Origin: Alcanivorax sp. UBA4485 | Lineage (GTDB): Bacteria; Pseudomonadota; Gammaproteobacteria; Pseudomonadales; Alcanivoracaceae | Direction: 5' to 3' | Assembly (NCBI GenBank): GCA_002389055.1 | Contig: DGNT01000101.1 | Span: 11,138 to 52,629, forward strand | Length of the DNA stretch: 41,492 nt | Shown here: in pieces, positions 30,541 to 38,756 of the stretch | Layout of the letters: each line of letters opens with the position of its first letter | Position numbering within the stretch: position 1 is the first letter of the stretch | The notes under the pieces: generated by a model | The model's input: only the letters and a program-made list of their open reading frames with translations | Told to the model about the DNA's origin: nothing | Databases searched by the model: none | Made by a program: the position numbers and the translations under genes

Positions 30541-31836
30541 ATGCCCATGGCAAGACGTGTTTTTCATTGGTTGCTTGGCGCCTTATTGCTGGTGAGTTTC
30601 GTGGCGGTGCTGCCGGAACACCAGGAACGGGTCTCCAAGCCTGAATTCAAGCCGGACTATGTGCCCGGCCATGACCGTTTGAACGGTCAATGGCAGATGC
30701 GCTTCGCCTCCGACGGCGAGACGCCGATGGTGCATGCGCCCTCCATGGTGGCGCTGCCGGACGGTCGTCTGCGTGCCTTCTGGTTCGCCGGCAAGCGTGA
30801 AGGCGGCCCGGACGTGGCGATTCATTCGGCGATCTTCGACCCGAAAAAGGGCGCCTGGAGTGAGGAAGAGCGGGTGGTCACCCGCGAGCAGATTCGCCTG
30901 CAGTGGGGCCGCCATGTGCGCAAGCTGGGCAACGCCGTGCCGGTGCTGGACGACGATGGCCGCATGCGCCTGTTCGTGGTGGCGGTGAGCTTCGGCGGTT
31001 GGGCGGCGAGCCGCCTGGTGGTGCTGGAGTCCGAGGACATGGGCGCCACCTGGCGTTTCGATGAAGCCCTGATCACTTCCCCGTTTCTGAACATCAGCAC
31101 GCTGGTGAAAACCCCGCCGATCCGCTACCAGGACGGCACCGTGGGCTTGCCGGTGTACCACGAGATGGTGGGCAAGTTCGGCGAAATACTGCGCCTGGAC
31201 GAGCATAACCGGATCGTCGATAAGGAGCGTATCGGCCACGGGCGTAAGGCGATTCAGCCGCTGGTGCTGGTGGACGGACCGAAACGCGCCACCGCCTTCC
31301 TGCGCAATGAAACCGATACCCACCCGGGCTTCCTGTACCGCAGCGAAACCCGTGACGGTGGCGGTGACTGGTCGCCGCTGCGCCCGTCCCAGTTGCAGAA
31401 CCCCTCGTCGGCGGTGGGCGGCGTGGTGCTGTCGCCGGGGCACTGGCTGCTGGTGGCCAACTGCAACCCCATGGAGCGCGACGATCTTTGCCTGCGTGAA
31501 ACCCATGATGGCGGCAAGACCTGGTCCGGGCGCTATTTCTTCCATAACCGGGCGCAATGGCGGGAAGGCAACGTGCCGCGGACCCAGTACATGGAAATGA
31601 TTTCCGAGGAAGTGGCCGGCACCCTGGAGACCGAAAGCCCGGCGCTGTTGCGTCAACGCGTGGCGCGCAACAAGTGCGCGGAAAAGGGCTGCGAGTTTCA
31701 GTATGACTATCCGTATGTGATTCAGGCCGCCAACGGCGACGTGCATATCCTCTACACTTGGAATAAATCCGCGATTCGCCACGCCTGGCTGCCCGACAGC
31801 CAGCCGTTATTGGGAGGAACAGCCGGTGATTTCTAG
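30541..31836 (+). CDS. BNR/sialidase-like secreted or membrane-anchored protein
   Basis: 431 residues. Starts MPMARRVFHWLLGALLLVSF, a signal or membrane anchor. Three Asp-box-like blade motifs: SEDMGATW (164-171), SETRDGGGDW (268-277) and ETHDGGKTW (320-328), plus FAGKREGGPDVAIHSAIFD at the front, typical of six-bladed exo-alpha-sialidase-like propellers. A short Cys pair (KCAEKGC) precedes the last blade. True sialidase activity is unproven: the arginine triad was not mapped. It overlaps the next gene and both are probably translated together. The role could be trimming or binding a surface glycan. Confidence 0.82.
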   Translation: MPMARRVFHWLLGALLLVSFVAVLPEHQERVSKPEFKPDYVPGHDRLNGQWQMRFASDGETPMVHAPSMVALPDGRLRAFWFAGKREGGPDVAIHSAIFDPKKGAWSEEERVVTREQIRLQWGRHVRKLGNAVPVLDDDGRMRLFVVAVSFGGWAASRLVVLESEDMGATWRFDEALITSPFLNISTLVKTPPIRYQDGTVGLPVYHEMVGKFGEILRLDEHNRIVDKERIGHGRKAIQPLVLVDGPKRATAFLRNETDTHPGFLYRSETRDGGGDWSPLRPSQLQNPSSAVGGVVLSPGHWLLVANCNPMERDDLCLRETHDGGKTWSGRYFFHNRAQWREGNVPRTQYMEMISEEVAGTLETESPALLRQRVARNKCAEKGCEFQYDYPYVIQAANGDVHILYTWNKSAIRHAWLPDSQPLLGGTAGDF

Positions 31837-32470
31837 CCTTATCTGTGCCCTGGTGTTGGCGGCCATCTGGCTGCGCTTGAGCGCCCGCCTGCCGTTGCCG
31901 GTGCGGGGCGGGCTGGCCGCCGCGCTGGTGGTGTGGGCGATGTTGCCGTTTCCGGTGGGGCTGGCCGGCTGGGCAATGAGTTACCTCAGCCACCTGAGCA
32001 TTACTTCGGGGCTGCTCGCGCTGGCCGCCATTCAGCACCGCCTTCGTGGCCGTTACTGGTTGCCGGTGGGGCAGTTGCGGGCGGTGTGCCTGATGCTGGT
32101 GGCGCTGGCGCTGTTCTTTTATCCCATGAGCCTGGGGTCCAGCTATGCCGACCCGTACGCGCTGGGCTTCGGTGACATCCTGTTCAGCAGCGTGTTACTG
32201 CTGATCGGCCTGTTCGCCTGGATGAACCGGGCCTACGCCCCTTGCGTGGTGTTGATCGCGGCCCAGGGCGCGTTCTACTTCAACCTGCTGCACTCGGATA
32301 ATCTCTGGGATTACCTGATCGACCCCTGGTTGGTGTTCTGGGCCACCGGCTGGCTGGTGCGTGACCGGCTGGTGGTGCGCCGGGACGTGCGCGCCGTCAG
32401 CCGTCAGGCGCTCGCCACCGCTGATGACGCCAGTCAGCCCGCCTCCGAACCCGCCGGTTCCCGCTCCTGA
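31826..32470 (+). CDS. Multi-pass membrane protein coupled to the sialidase-like gene
   Basis: 214 residues from a GTG at 31826, within the end of the sialidase-like gene, with GGAGG 8 nt upstream. About six hydrophobic helices (such as LICALVLAAIWLRLS, GLAAALVVWAMLPFP, VCLMLVALALFFYPM and DILFSSVLLLIGLFAW) and a polar C-terminal tail. No family recognised by eye. Its tight coupling to the sialidase-like gene suggests they form one complex or pathway. Confidence 0.72.
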   Translation: MISSLICALVLAAIWLRLSARLPLPVRGGLAAALVVWAMLPFPVGLAGWAMSYLSHLSITSGLLALAAIQHRLRGRYWLPVGQLRAVCLMLVALALFFYPMSLGSSYADPYALGFGDILFSSVLLLIGLFAWMNRAYAPCVVLIAAQGAFYFNLLHSDNLWDYLIDPWLVFWATGWLVRDRLVVRRDVRAVSRQALATADDASQPASEPAGSRS

Positions 32471-32486
32471 GCCTTCCGGTACCGCC

Positions 32487-34013
32487 TCAGGCCGCCGCCG
32501 GGCGGCGGCCGAGCAGGCGGGCCATGCCGTAGCCCACCAGGAACATCACCAGGTTGCCGATCAAGCCGGTGTAGTAGAGGTCTAACGGCGCGCTCAGCGC
32601 CGCCGGCATCAGGCCTTTGTTGGTGAGCACCGTCCAGCCGGTGAACAGCAATGTCATGCCGATGCCACACCAAGCGGCGCGCGCGTCCCCGGCGCGGGTC
32701 AGGAAGCCGAGCAGATACAACCCCAGCATGCCGCCGCCGAACAGCGACACCAGAATCGTGGAGGTGTCCTGCAGCGTATGGGTGCTGGCGCCGTTGAGCC
32801 ACAGCGCGCCGACGATCATCAACACAGTCACCAGCGCCGCCACGGTGCGCGCCACCCGCAGGTAATGGCGGTCGCTGAGCCCGGTGCGCAGATGACGCCG
32901 GTACAGATCGACGATCGATACCGTGCTCACCGAATTGATGCTGGAATCCAGGGAACTCATCGCCGCCGCCAGCGCCGCCGCCACCACCAGGCCGGCGATA
33001 CCGGACGGCAGATACTCGGTGATGAACCAGGGCATGATGGATTCGGCCCGGGCCTCCCCGGTGAGCACCGCCACGGCGGTGGGGTCGGGGTAGTGCTGGA
33101 AGAACACCCACAGGGCGGTGCCCAGCAACATATAAAACGCCCACACCGGCAGCGCGGTGAACAGGTAAACCCATAAACCCCGGCGTGCCTCTTTCATGGA
33201 GCGCGAGGCGCAGTAGCGTTGCACGGTGTTCTGGTTGCTGGAGTATTCGGTCAGCCAGTTGGTCAGGCCGATCAGCAGCATCATGGTGACGGTTTTCTCA
33301 CTCAGTGACGGCTGCCAGCGCACCGGTTGCGGGGTGCCGTTCTCGAACTCCGCCAGCGCGAACTTGCCCGCCGCCGAGGCTTCCCGGAATACCTGCCCCA
33401 GACCGCCGGGCAGCGCTTCCACCACCACCCAGATGCACAACAGCCCGCCGATCATCAGCACCACGGTTTGCAGCACGTCGGTCCAGATCACCGCGTCGAT
33501 GCCGCCGACAATGGTGTAGAGGCCGACGAACAGGCCGGCGCCGATGATCGCGGTGGCGGGCGTCACGTCCACCAGTTGCTGGATCAGCAACGACAGCAGC
33601 CACAGGATCATCGCCAGCCGCACCAACTGGGCGACGATGAACGCCAGTGCCCCGTACACCCGCACACTGGGGCCGAAGCGCTGCTCCAGAAATTCATAGG
33701 CGCTGGTCATATTGCCGCGCCGGAAGAACGGCAGGAACACATAGGCCGCCACGAACAACGCCACCGGCAGTGCCAGATTGGGCAGATAGCGCAGCCAGCC
33801 GGTCTTGTAGGCGTCAGCGGGGTAGGCCAGAAAGGTGATCGAGCTGATCGAGGTGCCCACCAGCGACAAGCCGATCACCCAGCCCCGGAAGCGCCGCCCG
33901 CCGACGAAATACTCTTCGGTGCTGGTATTGCGGCGGGCGAAGTAAAACCCGATCAGCAGCACCACGGCCAGATAGGCCAGGAGTACGCTCCAGTCGAGTA
34001 ACGACAGGGTCAT
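32487..34013 (-). CDS. Sodium:solute symporter (SSS family)
   Basis: 508 residues with about 13 helices. Conserved SSS segments: EEYFVGGRRFRGWVIGLSLV, the early SSITFLAYPADAYKTGW, GGIDAVIWTDVLQTVVLMIG, and AAALAAAMSSLDSSINSVST, which contains Na+-site serines. Family members import sugars, sialic acid, amino acids or vitamins with Na+. Substrate is not determinable here; proximity to a sialidase-like gene is suggestive only. The start overlaps the stop of the cold-shock fusion gene (ATGA), so translation is coupled. It converges with the 31826 gene, 16 bp apart. Confidence 0.92.
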   Translation of the reverse strand: MTLSLLDWSVLLAYLAVVLLIGFYFARRNTSTEEYFVGGRRFRGWVIGLSLVGTSISSITFLAYPADAYKTGWLRYLPNLALPVALFVAAYVFLPFFRRGNMTSAYEFLEQRFGPSVRVYGALAFIVAQLVRLAMILWLLSLLIQQLVDVTPATAIIGAGLFVGLYTIVGGIDAVIWTDVLQTVVLMIGGLLCIWVVVEALPGGLGQVFREASAAGKFALAEFENGTPQPVRWQPSLSEKTVTMMLLIGLTNWLTEYSSNQNTVQRYCASRSMKEARRGLWVYLFTALPVWAFYMLLGTALWVFFQHYPDPTAVAVLTGEARAESIMPWFITEYLPSGIAGLVVAAALAAAMSSLDSSINSVSTVSIVDLYRRHLRTGLSDRHYLRVARTVAALVTVLMIVGALWLNGASTHTLQDTSTILVSLFGGGMLGLYLLGFLTRAGDARAAWCGIGMTLLFTGWTVLTNKGLMPAALSAPLDLYYTGLIGNLVMFLVGYGMARLLGRRPAAA

Positions 34014-34588
34014 TGCTGAATGTACACGTCGTCGGCTTGCTCGCCGCGATCCGAATCGCGGGTCACGAAGCGCACGCGGGTGCCGGTGCGCAGGCTGCGG
34101 CGGCCGCCGTTCCGCACCGCCTTGAAGTGGACGAAAATTTCTTCGCCGTTATCGTCGAGAATAAACCCGAACCCCTTATTGGGGTTGAACCACTTCACCT
34201 CGCCCTGGCGGCGACCGTCCCGGGCCAGACGGCCCCAGGGCGCCAGTGGCAGCAGGTAAACCAGCACCGGAGCCCACAACCAGGCGCCGTCCAGGGTGAA
34301 CACCGGCGCGCCGTGGCTGGCCACCAGCCCGGCCAGATAGAAGAACACCGCCACGTGCAGGGCGTTGCGCGTGCGGCCGCCGGCCAGGCAGACCAGATTC
34401 ACCGCCGCCGCCAGCAGCAGGCCCAGACCGGTTTGCTGGCTGAGCAAGGGAGACACCAGCAGAGTTTGATCGCCGCCGTGTACAAAAAGAATGAAGGCAT
34501 GCGGGGCGAACAGCAGCCAGGCACCGGGTAACGCAAGCAAAAGGGCGGCCAGGACGTAGAACGCCGCCAGGGGTTTTGAAACTTTCAT
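34010..34588 (-). CDS. Membrane protein with C-terminal cold-shock domain
   Basis: 192 residues. Residues 1-118 form about four membrane helices (FYVLAALLLALPGAWLLF, LGLLLAAAVNLVCLAGG, ALHVAVFFYLAGLVASHG and APVLVYLLPLAPWG). Residues 128-192 are a complete cold-shock domain: QGEVKWFNPNKGFGFI with RNP1 KGFGFI (138-143) and RNP2 IFVHF (151-155). This anchors an RNA/DNA-binding OB fold to the inner-membrane face. The N-terminal part looks like a DUF4345-type bundle, but I am unsure. It leads the symporter gene in a coupled unit and diverges from the 34740 gene. Confidence 0.85.
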   Translation of the reverse strand: MKVSKPLAAFYVLAALLLALPGAWLLFAPHAFILFVHGGDQTLLVSPLLSQQTGLGLLLAAAVNLVCLAGGRTRNALHVAVFFYLAGLVASHGAPVFTLDGAWLWAPVLVYLLPLAPWGRLARDGRRQGEVKWFNPNKGFGFILDDNGEEIFVHFKAVRNGGRRSLRTGTRVRFVTRDSDRGEQADDVYIQQ

Positions 34589-34739
34589 TGATCGACGGAC
34601 CTTGTTGGTGACTCGAAAGCGGCTTCGGGAGGCTCCCGCGTTATCATTATCGCCGCGCCGCCATTGTAACGAAGCGGCACGGTAATCTCATGTTCACGTT
34701 GGCCTCGCCTGGCCGCCCCCGGGTCAGTATCCTGTCGCC
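34589..34739. promoter_or_regulatory. Divergent promoter region
   Basis: 151 bp between the cold-shock fusion gene (minus) and the COG3146-like gene (plus). On the minus strand TTACAA, 18-nt spacer and GATAAC form a possible promoter around 34645-34680. No repeat or terminator was seen. Confidence 0.35.
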
Positions 34740-35780
34740 ATGGAGTTTCCCTTTCTCACCGACGCCTTTCTTAACGCCCTGCAAGACACCGGCGCCGCCA
34801 CCCCGAGCCGTGGCTGGGGGCCTTGTCACTTGCGTGACGGCGATGCCCTGATGCCGATGTACGCCCGTGACGGTTCGCGCGGCGAATACGTCTTTGATTT
34901 CGCCTGGGCGGACGCCTATGAGCGTAACGGGCTGGCCTATTACCCCAAGCTGGTCACCGCGATTCCGTTCACACCGGTGGTTGGCCCGCGCTGGCGCGGT
35001 GACTGGCGGCCTCGGCAACTGTGGAAAGGGGTGCGCGAACGGATCCGCGAGCAGGGCGCCAGCGGCTGGCATCTGCTGTTCCCGGATCAGGCCACGCGGG
35101 AAGCGCTGAGCGAGCTGCCCCTGGTGGAACGGCAGGCCTGCCACTTCCGCTGGTTCAACCGGGGCTACCGGGATTTCGACGCCTTCCTGGCCGGTTTTAA
35201 TTCCCGCAAACGCAAAAGCGTGCGCCGCGAACGGCGGCGCGTGGCCGAGCAGGGGCTCACCGTCACCCGGCTGACCGGCGCCGACATCGATCCGCAAAGC
35301 TGGCGTTTCTTTTTCCACTGCTACGCCAACACCTATCTGGTGCGTGGGCAGCTGCCCTATCTCAGCGAGGCGTTTTTCCGCCGCCTTGCCGAGCAGCTCG
35401 GCGACCAGGTGCTGCTGGTGGTGGCCAGCGACGGCGACGAACCGGTGGCCGCCGGGCTCTACCTGTTCGATGATCGGGCGCTGTACGGTCGTTACTGGGG
35501 CAGCGTGCGTGAGTACGACGCTCTGCATTTCGAGGTCTGCTACTACCAGGGTATCGAGTTCGCCATCGAGCGGGGGCTGGCGGAATTCGATCCCGGCGTG
35601 CAGGGCGAGCACAAGATTCTGCGCGGTTTCGAGCCGGTGCTGACCTACTCATTGCACTGGCTGGCGGAACCGGCCTTCCAGGACGCGGTGGCGGATTTCT
35701 GTCAGCGCGAGGCGCGCCACGTGCACGCTTACCGGGAGGAGGCGCGCGGTCTGTTGCCGTACCGGGCGGGCATATTCTAA
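34740..35780 (+). CDS. COG3146-type GNAT/FemAB-like acyltransferase
   Basis: 346 residues starting MEFPFLTDAFLNALQDTGAA. The family's conserved blocks are visible: YYPKLVTAIPFTPVVGPRW, HFRWFNRGYRDFDAFLAGFN, SRKRKSVRRERRRVAEQG, GRYWGSVREYDALHFEVCYY and DPGVQGEHKILRGFEP. This is the peptidogalycan/DUF482 group with a tandem GNAT fold, resembling FemAB aminoacyl- or acyl-transferases. Substrate unknown. It ends four bases inside the convergent 35777 gene. Confidence 0.88.
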   Translation: MEFPFLTDAFLNALQDTGAATPSRGWGPCHLRDGDALMPMYARDGSRGEYVFDFAWADAYERNGLAYYPKLVTAIPFTPVVGPRWRGDWRPRQLWKGVRERIREQGASGWHLLFPDQATREALSELPLVERQACHFRWFNRGYRDFDAFLAGFNSRKRKSVRRERRRVAEQGLTVTRLTGADIDPQSWRFFFHCYANTYLVRGQLPYLSEAFFRRLAEQLGDQVLLVVASDGDEPVAAGLYLFDDRALYGRYWGSVREYDALHFEVCYYQGIEFAIERGLAEFDPGVQGEHKILRGFEPVLTYSLHWLAEPAFQDAVADFCQREARHVHAYREEARGLLPYRAGIF

Positions 35781-36157
35781 GCGGGCTGGGCGGCGAACGC
35801 CGGCGCCTGACCGCGCTGTATCATCAACGCCATGGTGACCGGATCGCAGGGATCGTGGCGGTGGTGGTAGGAACACTTGGGGCCCAGTTCGTCGGTGACG
35901 TCATCCAGGGCGTCGTCCTCCGGCAGATCCAGGTTGGCCAGATATTCCAGAACCCGGCCTTTCTCGTCCACCAGGGTGCCCATGTAGAGACGCTGGTCGC
36001 ATTGGCGCACGCTGGCGAACAGGGCGGTTTCCACGCGCACGGCCTGCCGGCTCAGCCAATCGGTGAGCGCCGGATCCAGGCGCCCCTCGCGGATGGCCAG
36101 GGTGGTTTCATGAACCGCTTGCCAGGTGTTGCGGTGGCTGTTCTTGGTAATCTCCAT
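35777..36157 (-). CDS. Small uncharacterised soluble protein
   Basis: 126 residues, starting MEITKNSHRNTWQAVHETTL; no signal or membrane segment. Cysteines are at QCDQRL, KCSYHHRHDPCDPVT, so a C-x8-C with several His might bind a metal, but this is speculation. No family recognised. The leader (36158-36250) has two hairpins, 36186-36201 and 36210-36228, with G-rich loops on the mRNA, and the Shine-Dalgarno is GGGAG. Overlaps the convergent acyltransferase gene by four bases. Confidence 0.65.
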   Translation of the reverse strand: MEITKNSHRNTWQAVHETTLAIREGRLDPALTDWLSRQAVRVETALFASVRQCDQRLYMGTLVDEKGRVLEYLANLDLPEDDALDDVTDELGPKCSYHHRHDPCDPVTMALMIQRGQAPAFAAQPA

Positions 36158-36288
36158 GATGTTTGTCTCCCAGTATCCCTCGCGACGGTTCCCCCGAACC
36201 GCCGTTCCACCGGCTCCCCCAGAGCCGGCAATGCGAACTCTATCACAGTTTAAAAACTAACCAACCCTGGGAAATAGCCCCTTTTTAG

Positions 36289-36300
36289 CGGCTATAGCCG
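36289..36300. other. Short perfect palindrome after the M48 gene
   Basis: CGGCTATAGCCG reads the same on both strands, 11 bp after the M48 stop. The T-rich run TTTTT lies on the plus strand before it, so it is not a good terminator on the minus strand. Role uncertain. Confidence 0.3.
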
Positions 36301-36310
36301 GGTTTGGGTA

Positions 36311-38101
36311 TCAGTCTTTGGATGGAAAAAGCGGCGGCATGGGGCTGTCGAGCAGCGTGCACAGGGCCCGCAGCAGCTCCGCCTCCGCCACCTGCACCCG
36401 GGCGTCGGCCAGCACCAGGTCGGCGGCGGCATCGATCAACGGCGCTTTGAGCAGCGGTGTCAGCCGCGCCAGCCGGGCGATGGCCGGATCCAGACGGTTC
36501 GGTGCGCAGCGCTCCGGGGCCAGCAGCAGGCGGCCCGCCGGAAGCAGGCCGTGGGTGGCACGCTGGAAGCCGTCCAGGGCGGTGCCCCGGGCCGAGTCAC
36601 CGGCCCAGGCCAATGCCGAGAACACCACCTGAATGTCGTTGGCCACCGCCGCCAGGCGGTGGATGTCGGGCCGTGGCAGGGCGCGATGCGGCGCGGCCAG
36701 CTGGCGTTCGGCGATGGCGGTGAGCGCCCAGCACAGCAGGTCATGGTCGCGGCGCCGCCGGGTGAGGGCGCGCAGCTGATTCAGGATTACCGGGCGGCGC
36801 TCCGGCGGGGCCTGACGCAGGGTCGCCAGCGACAGGTCGAGCAGCGGCAGGCGCAGGCGGGTGCCCAGGGCGCCGACCTGATCGACCAGCGCGGCGCGCC
36901 GCCCACGGCGTAACGCCGACGGCGGCGGCGTGTCGCCCAAGGCCAGGGCATAGAGCACGCATTCCGCGCCTTCCTGGGCGTGCAGGGCCTGGTACAAGCC
37001 GGCGGGCAGAGCGTCCACAAGGGTGCGGGCGTAGCCCAGGTTGTCATCGTCCAGGCGGCCGATGCGTTCCGAGGGGGCGGGCGAGGGTGAGGGTGATGAC
37101 GTGGCCCGGGCCCGCACCCGGGCGCGGGCCGTCCAGTGGGGGCCCAGCGCGTGCAGCCTCTGGTCCAGGGTGGGGTGGGTGGCGAGCAGGCGGCGCAGGC
37201 GAAACGCCAGGGTTTCCGCGAACCCCATATGACTCAGATCCTCGGCGTGCACACTGCGCAGGTGCGAGCCGTTGCCGTTGCGTATCTTGATCAGCGCGCC
37301 GGCCAGGCCCGCCGGCTGCCGGGTGAACTGCACCGCGCTGGCGTCCGCCAGCCGCTCCCGCTGGCGGGAAATCGCCGCCTTGATCAAACGTCCGAAAAAC
37401 AGGCCGGCGTAGCCGATGGCCATCAGCACCAGGCCGGCGAGAATCAGCAGGCCGCCGTTTCGGCGGCGGTCGCTGGTGGGCGACATATGAAGCAGGAACT
37501 CGCCCACTTTGCCCACCGTCAGAATGCCGGCGAGCACCGCCATCAGGCGCAGGTTGATGCGCACATCGCCGTTGAGAATATGGCTGAACTCATGGGCCAC
37601 CACCCCTTGCAGCTCGTCCCGGTCCAGTTGCGCCAGGGCGCCTTCGGTGACCACCAGCACCGCCCGCGACGGCGTGGCGCCGGCCACGAACGCATTGATG
37701 CCGGCTTCGTCGGGCAGCACATAGGCGCGCGGCATGATGGTGCCGGCGGCCAGGCTCATTTCCTCGACCACGTTGCGCAGGCGGCGCTCGGCCGGGTCGG
37801 CGCTGTGGCTGGCGATTTCCCGGGCGCCGAGCAGCGCCGCCAGGCTCTCACCGCCGTGGCGCAGCTGCCAGGCCTTGTGCAGCGAGCCGGCCAGCAGCAG
37901 CGCCAGGGTGCCCAGCGTGACCCACCAGAACGCATCGCTGGCGAACCAGCTCCCGGTCGCCCCCGGCATCGGCCACCATTGCCAGGCCAGCCAACATGCC
38001 AGGTTCACCGCCGCCACCATGGCGGCCAGCGCAAGCACGAAGTAGCCCGCCAGCAGCAGCGTGCGCCGCCGGGCCCGTTCCTGATGTTGGAAGAAGTTCA
38101 T
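36311..38101 (-). CDS. M48 (HtpX-like) membrane metalloprotease
   Basis: 596 residues, longer than HtpX. Two N-terminal helices (about 14-42, 56-75). The zinc motif is HEFSH (His170, Glu171, His174) and the third ligand is Glu249 in RQRERLADASA, flanked by further helices (about 188-205, 218-240). From about residue 335 a Ser/Pro-rich linker leads to a long helical C-terminal domain of unknown role, ending LFPSKD. The partner LemA is 10 bp upstream; M48-LemA pairs are common and likely form a membrane quality-control module. Confidence 0.9.
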   Translation of the reverse strand: MNFFQHQERARRRTLLLAGYFVLALAAMVAAVNLACWLAWQWWPMPGATGSWFASDAFWWVTLGTLALLLAGSLHKAWQLRHGGESLAALLGAREIASHSADPAERRLRNVVEEMSLAAGTIMPRAYVLPDEAGINAFVAGATPSRAVLVVTEGALAQLDRDELQGVVAHEFSHILNGDVRINLRLMAVLAGILTVGKVGEFLLHMSPTSDRRRNGGLLILAGLVLMAIGYAGLFFGRLIKAAISRQRERLADASAVQFTRQPAGLAGALIKIRNGNGSHLRSVHAEDLSHMGFAETLAFRLRRLLATHPTLDQRLHALGPHWTARARVRARATSSPSPSPAPSERIGRLDDDNLGYARTLVDALPAGLYQALHAQEGAECVLYALALGDTPPPSALRRGRRAALVDQVGALGTRLRLPLLDLSLATLRQAPPERRPVILNQLRALTRRRRDHDLLCWALTAIAERQLAAPHRALPRPDIHRLAAVANDIQVVFSALAWAGDSARGTALDGFQRATHGLLPAGRLLLAPERCAPNRLDPAIARLARLTPLLKAPLIDAAADLVLADARVQVAEAELLRALCTLLDSPMPPLFPSKD

Positions 38102-38111
38102 GGGCGTGGGG

Positions 38112-38699
38112 TCAGAAGCTGACGTTCACCGCCTGACGCGCCTGCGGGTCGTCGATCTCCAGCAGCTCCGCGGCTCGGAACGGCCCGAACAAGCCGCTGA
38201 CCAGGTTATTGGGGAACTGTTCCCGGTAGGTGTTGTAATGCATCACCGCGTCGTTGAAGGCTTGGCGGGCGAAACCGATGCGGTTTTCCGTGCTGCTCAG
38301 CGCTTCCATCAACTCGGCCATGGTCTGGTTGGCCTTGAGGTCCGGGTAGTTTTCGCTCACCGCCAGCAGACGCGACAGGCTGCCGGAAAGCAGCGATTCG
38401 GCCCGGCCGAGCCGGCCGATGGCGGCGCCGTCCTCGGGGTCGGCGGCGGCATCGCGGCGCGCGCCTTCGGCCTGATTGCGGGCCTCGGTGACCCGCGACA
38501 GGGTTTCCCGCTCATGGTCCATGTAGGCCTTGGCGGTTTCCACCAGATTGGGTATCAGATCGTGGCGCCGTTGGAGCTGCACGTCGATCTGCGCGAACGC
38601 GTTCTTAAAGCGGTTCTTAAGGCTCACCAGACGGTTGTAAATCACCACCAGCCCGACGCCGATGGCGATCAGTACGCCGAAAAACAACCAGGTCCCCAT
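38112..38699 (-). CDS. lemA: LemA-family protein
   Basis: 195 residues. An N-terminal helix (WLFFGVLIAIGVGLVVIYN) anchors a helical-bundle domain with the typical LVSLKNRFKNAFAQIDVQLQ, RRHDLIPNLVETAKAYMDHE and YPDLKANQTM. LemA proteins are membrane-anchored scaffolds of uncertain role, often paired with an M48 protease, as here. ATG 38699 is preceded by a GGGGAAGGG stretch. Confidence 0.92.
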   Translation of the reverse strand: MGTWLFFGVLIAIGVGLVVIYNRLVSLKNRFKNAFAQIDVQLQRRHDLIPNLVETAKAYMDHERETLSRVTEARNQAEGARRDAAADPEDGAAIGRLGRAESLLSGSLSRLLAVSENYPDLKANQTMAELMEALSSTENRIGFARQAFNDAVMHYNTYREQFPNNLVSGLFGPFRAAELLEIDDPQARQAVNVSF

Positions 38700-38756
38700 G
38701 GTTCCCTTCCCCTTTATGTATTGGCCATGGGATTGGATACCGGGGCGCGTTTTTCG

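Noticed and set aside
30541..34013. A full sialic-acid catabolic (nan) locus
   Set aside because: No lyase, kinase, epimerase or deaminase genes are present; only the propeller and a generic SSS transporter.
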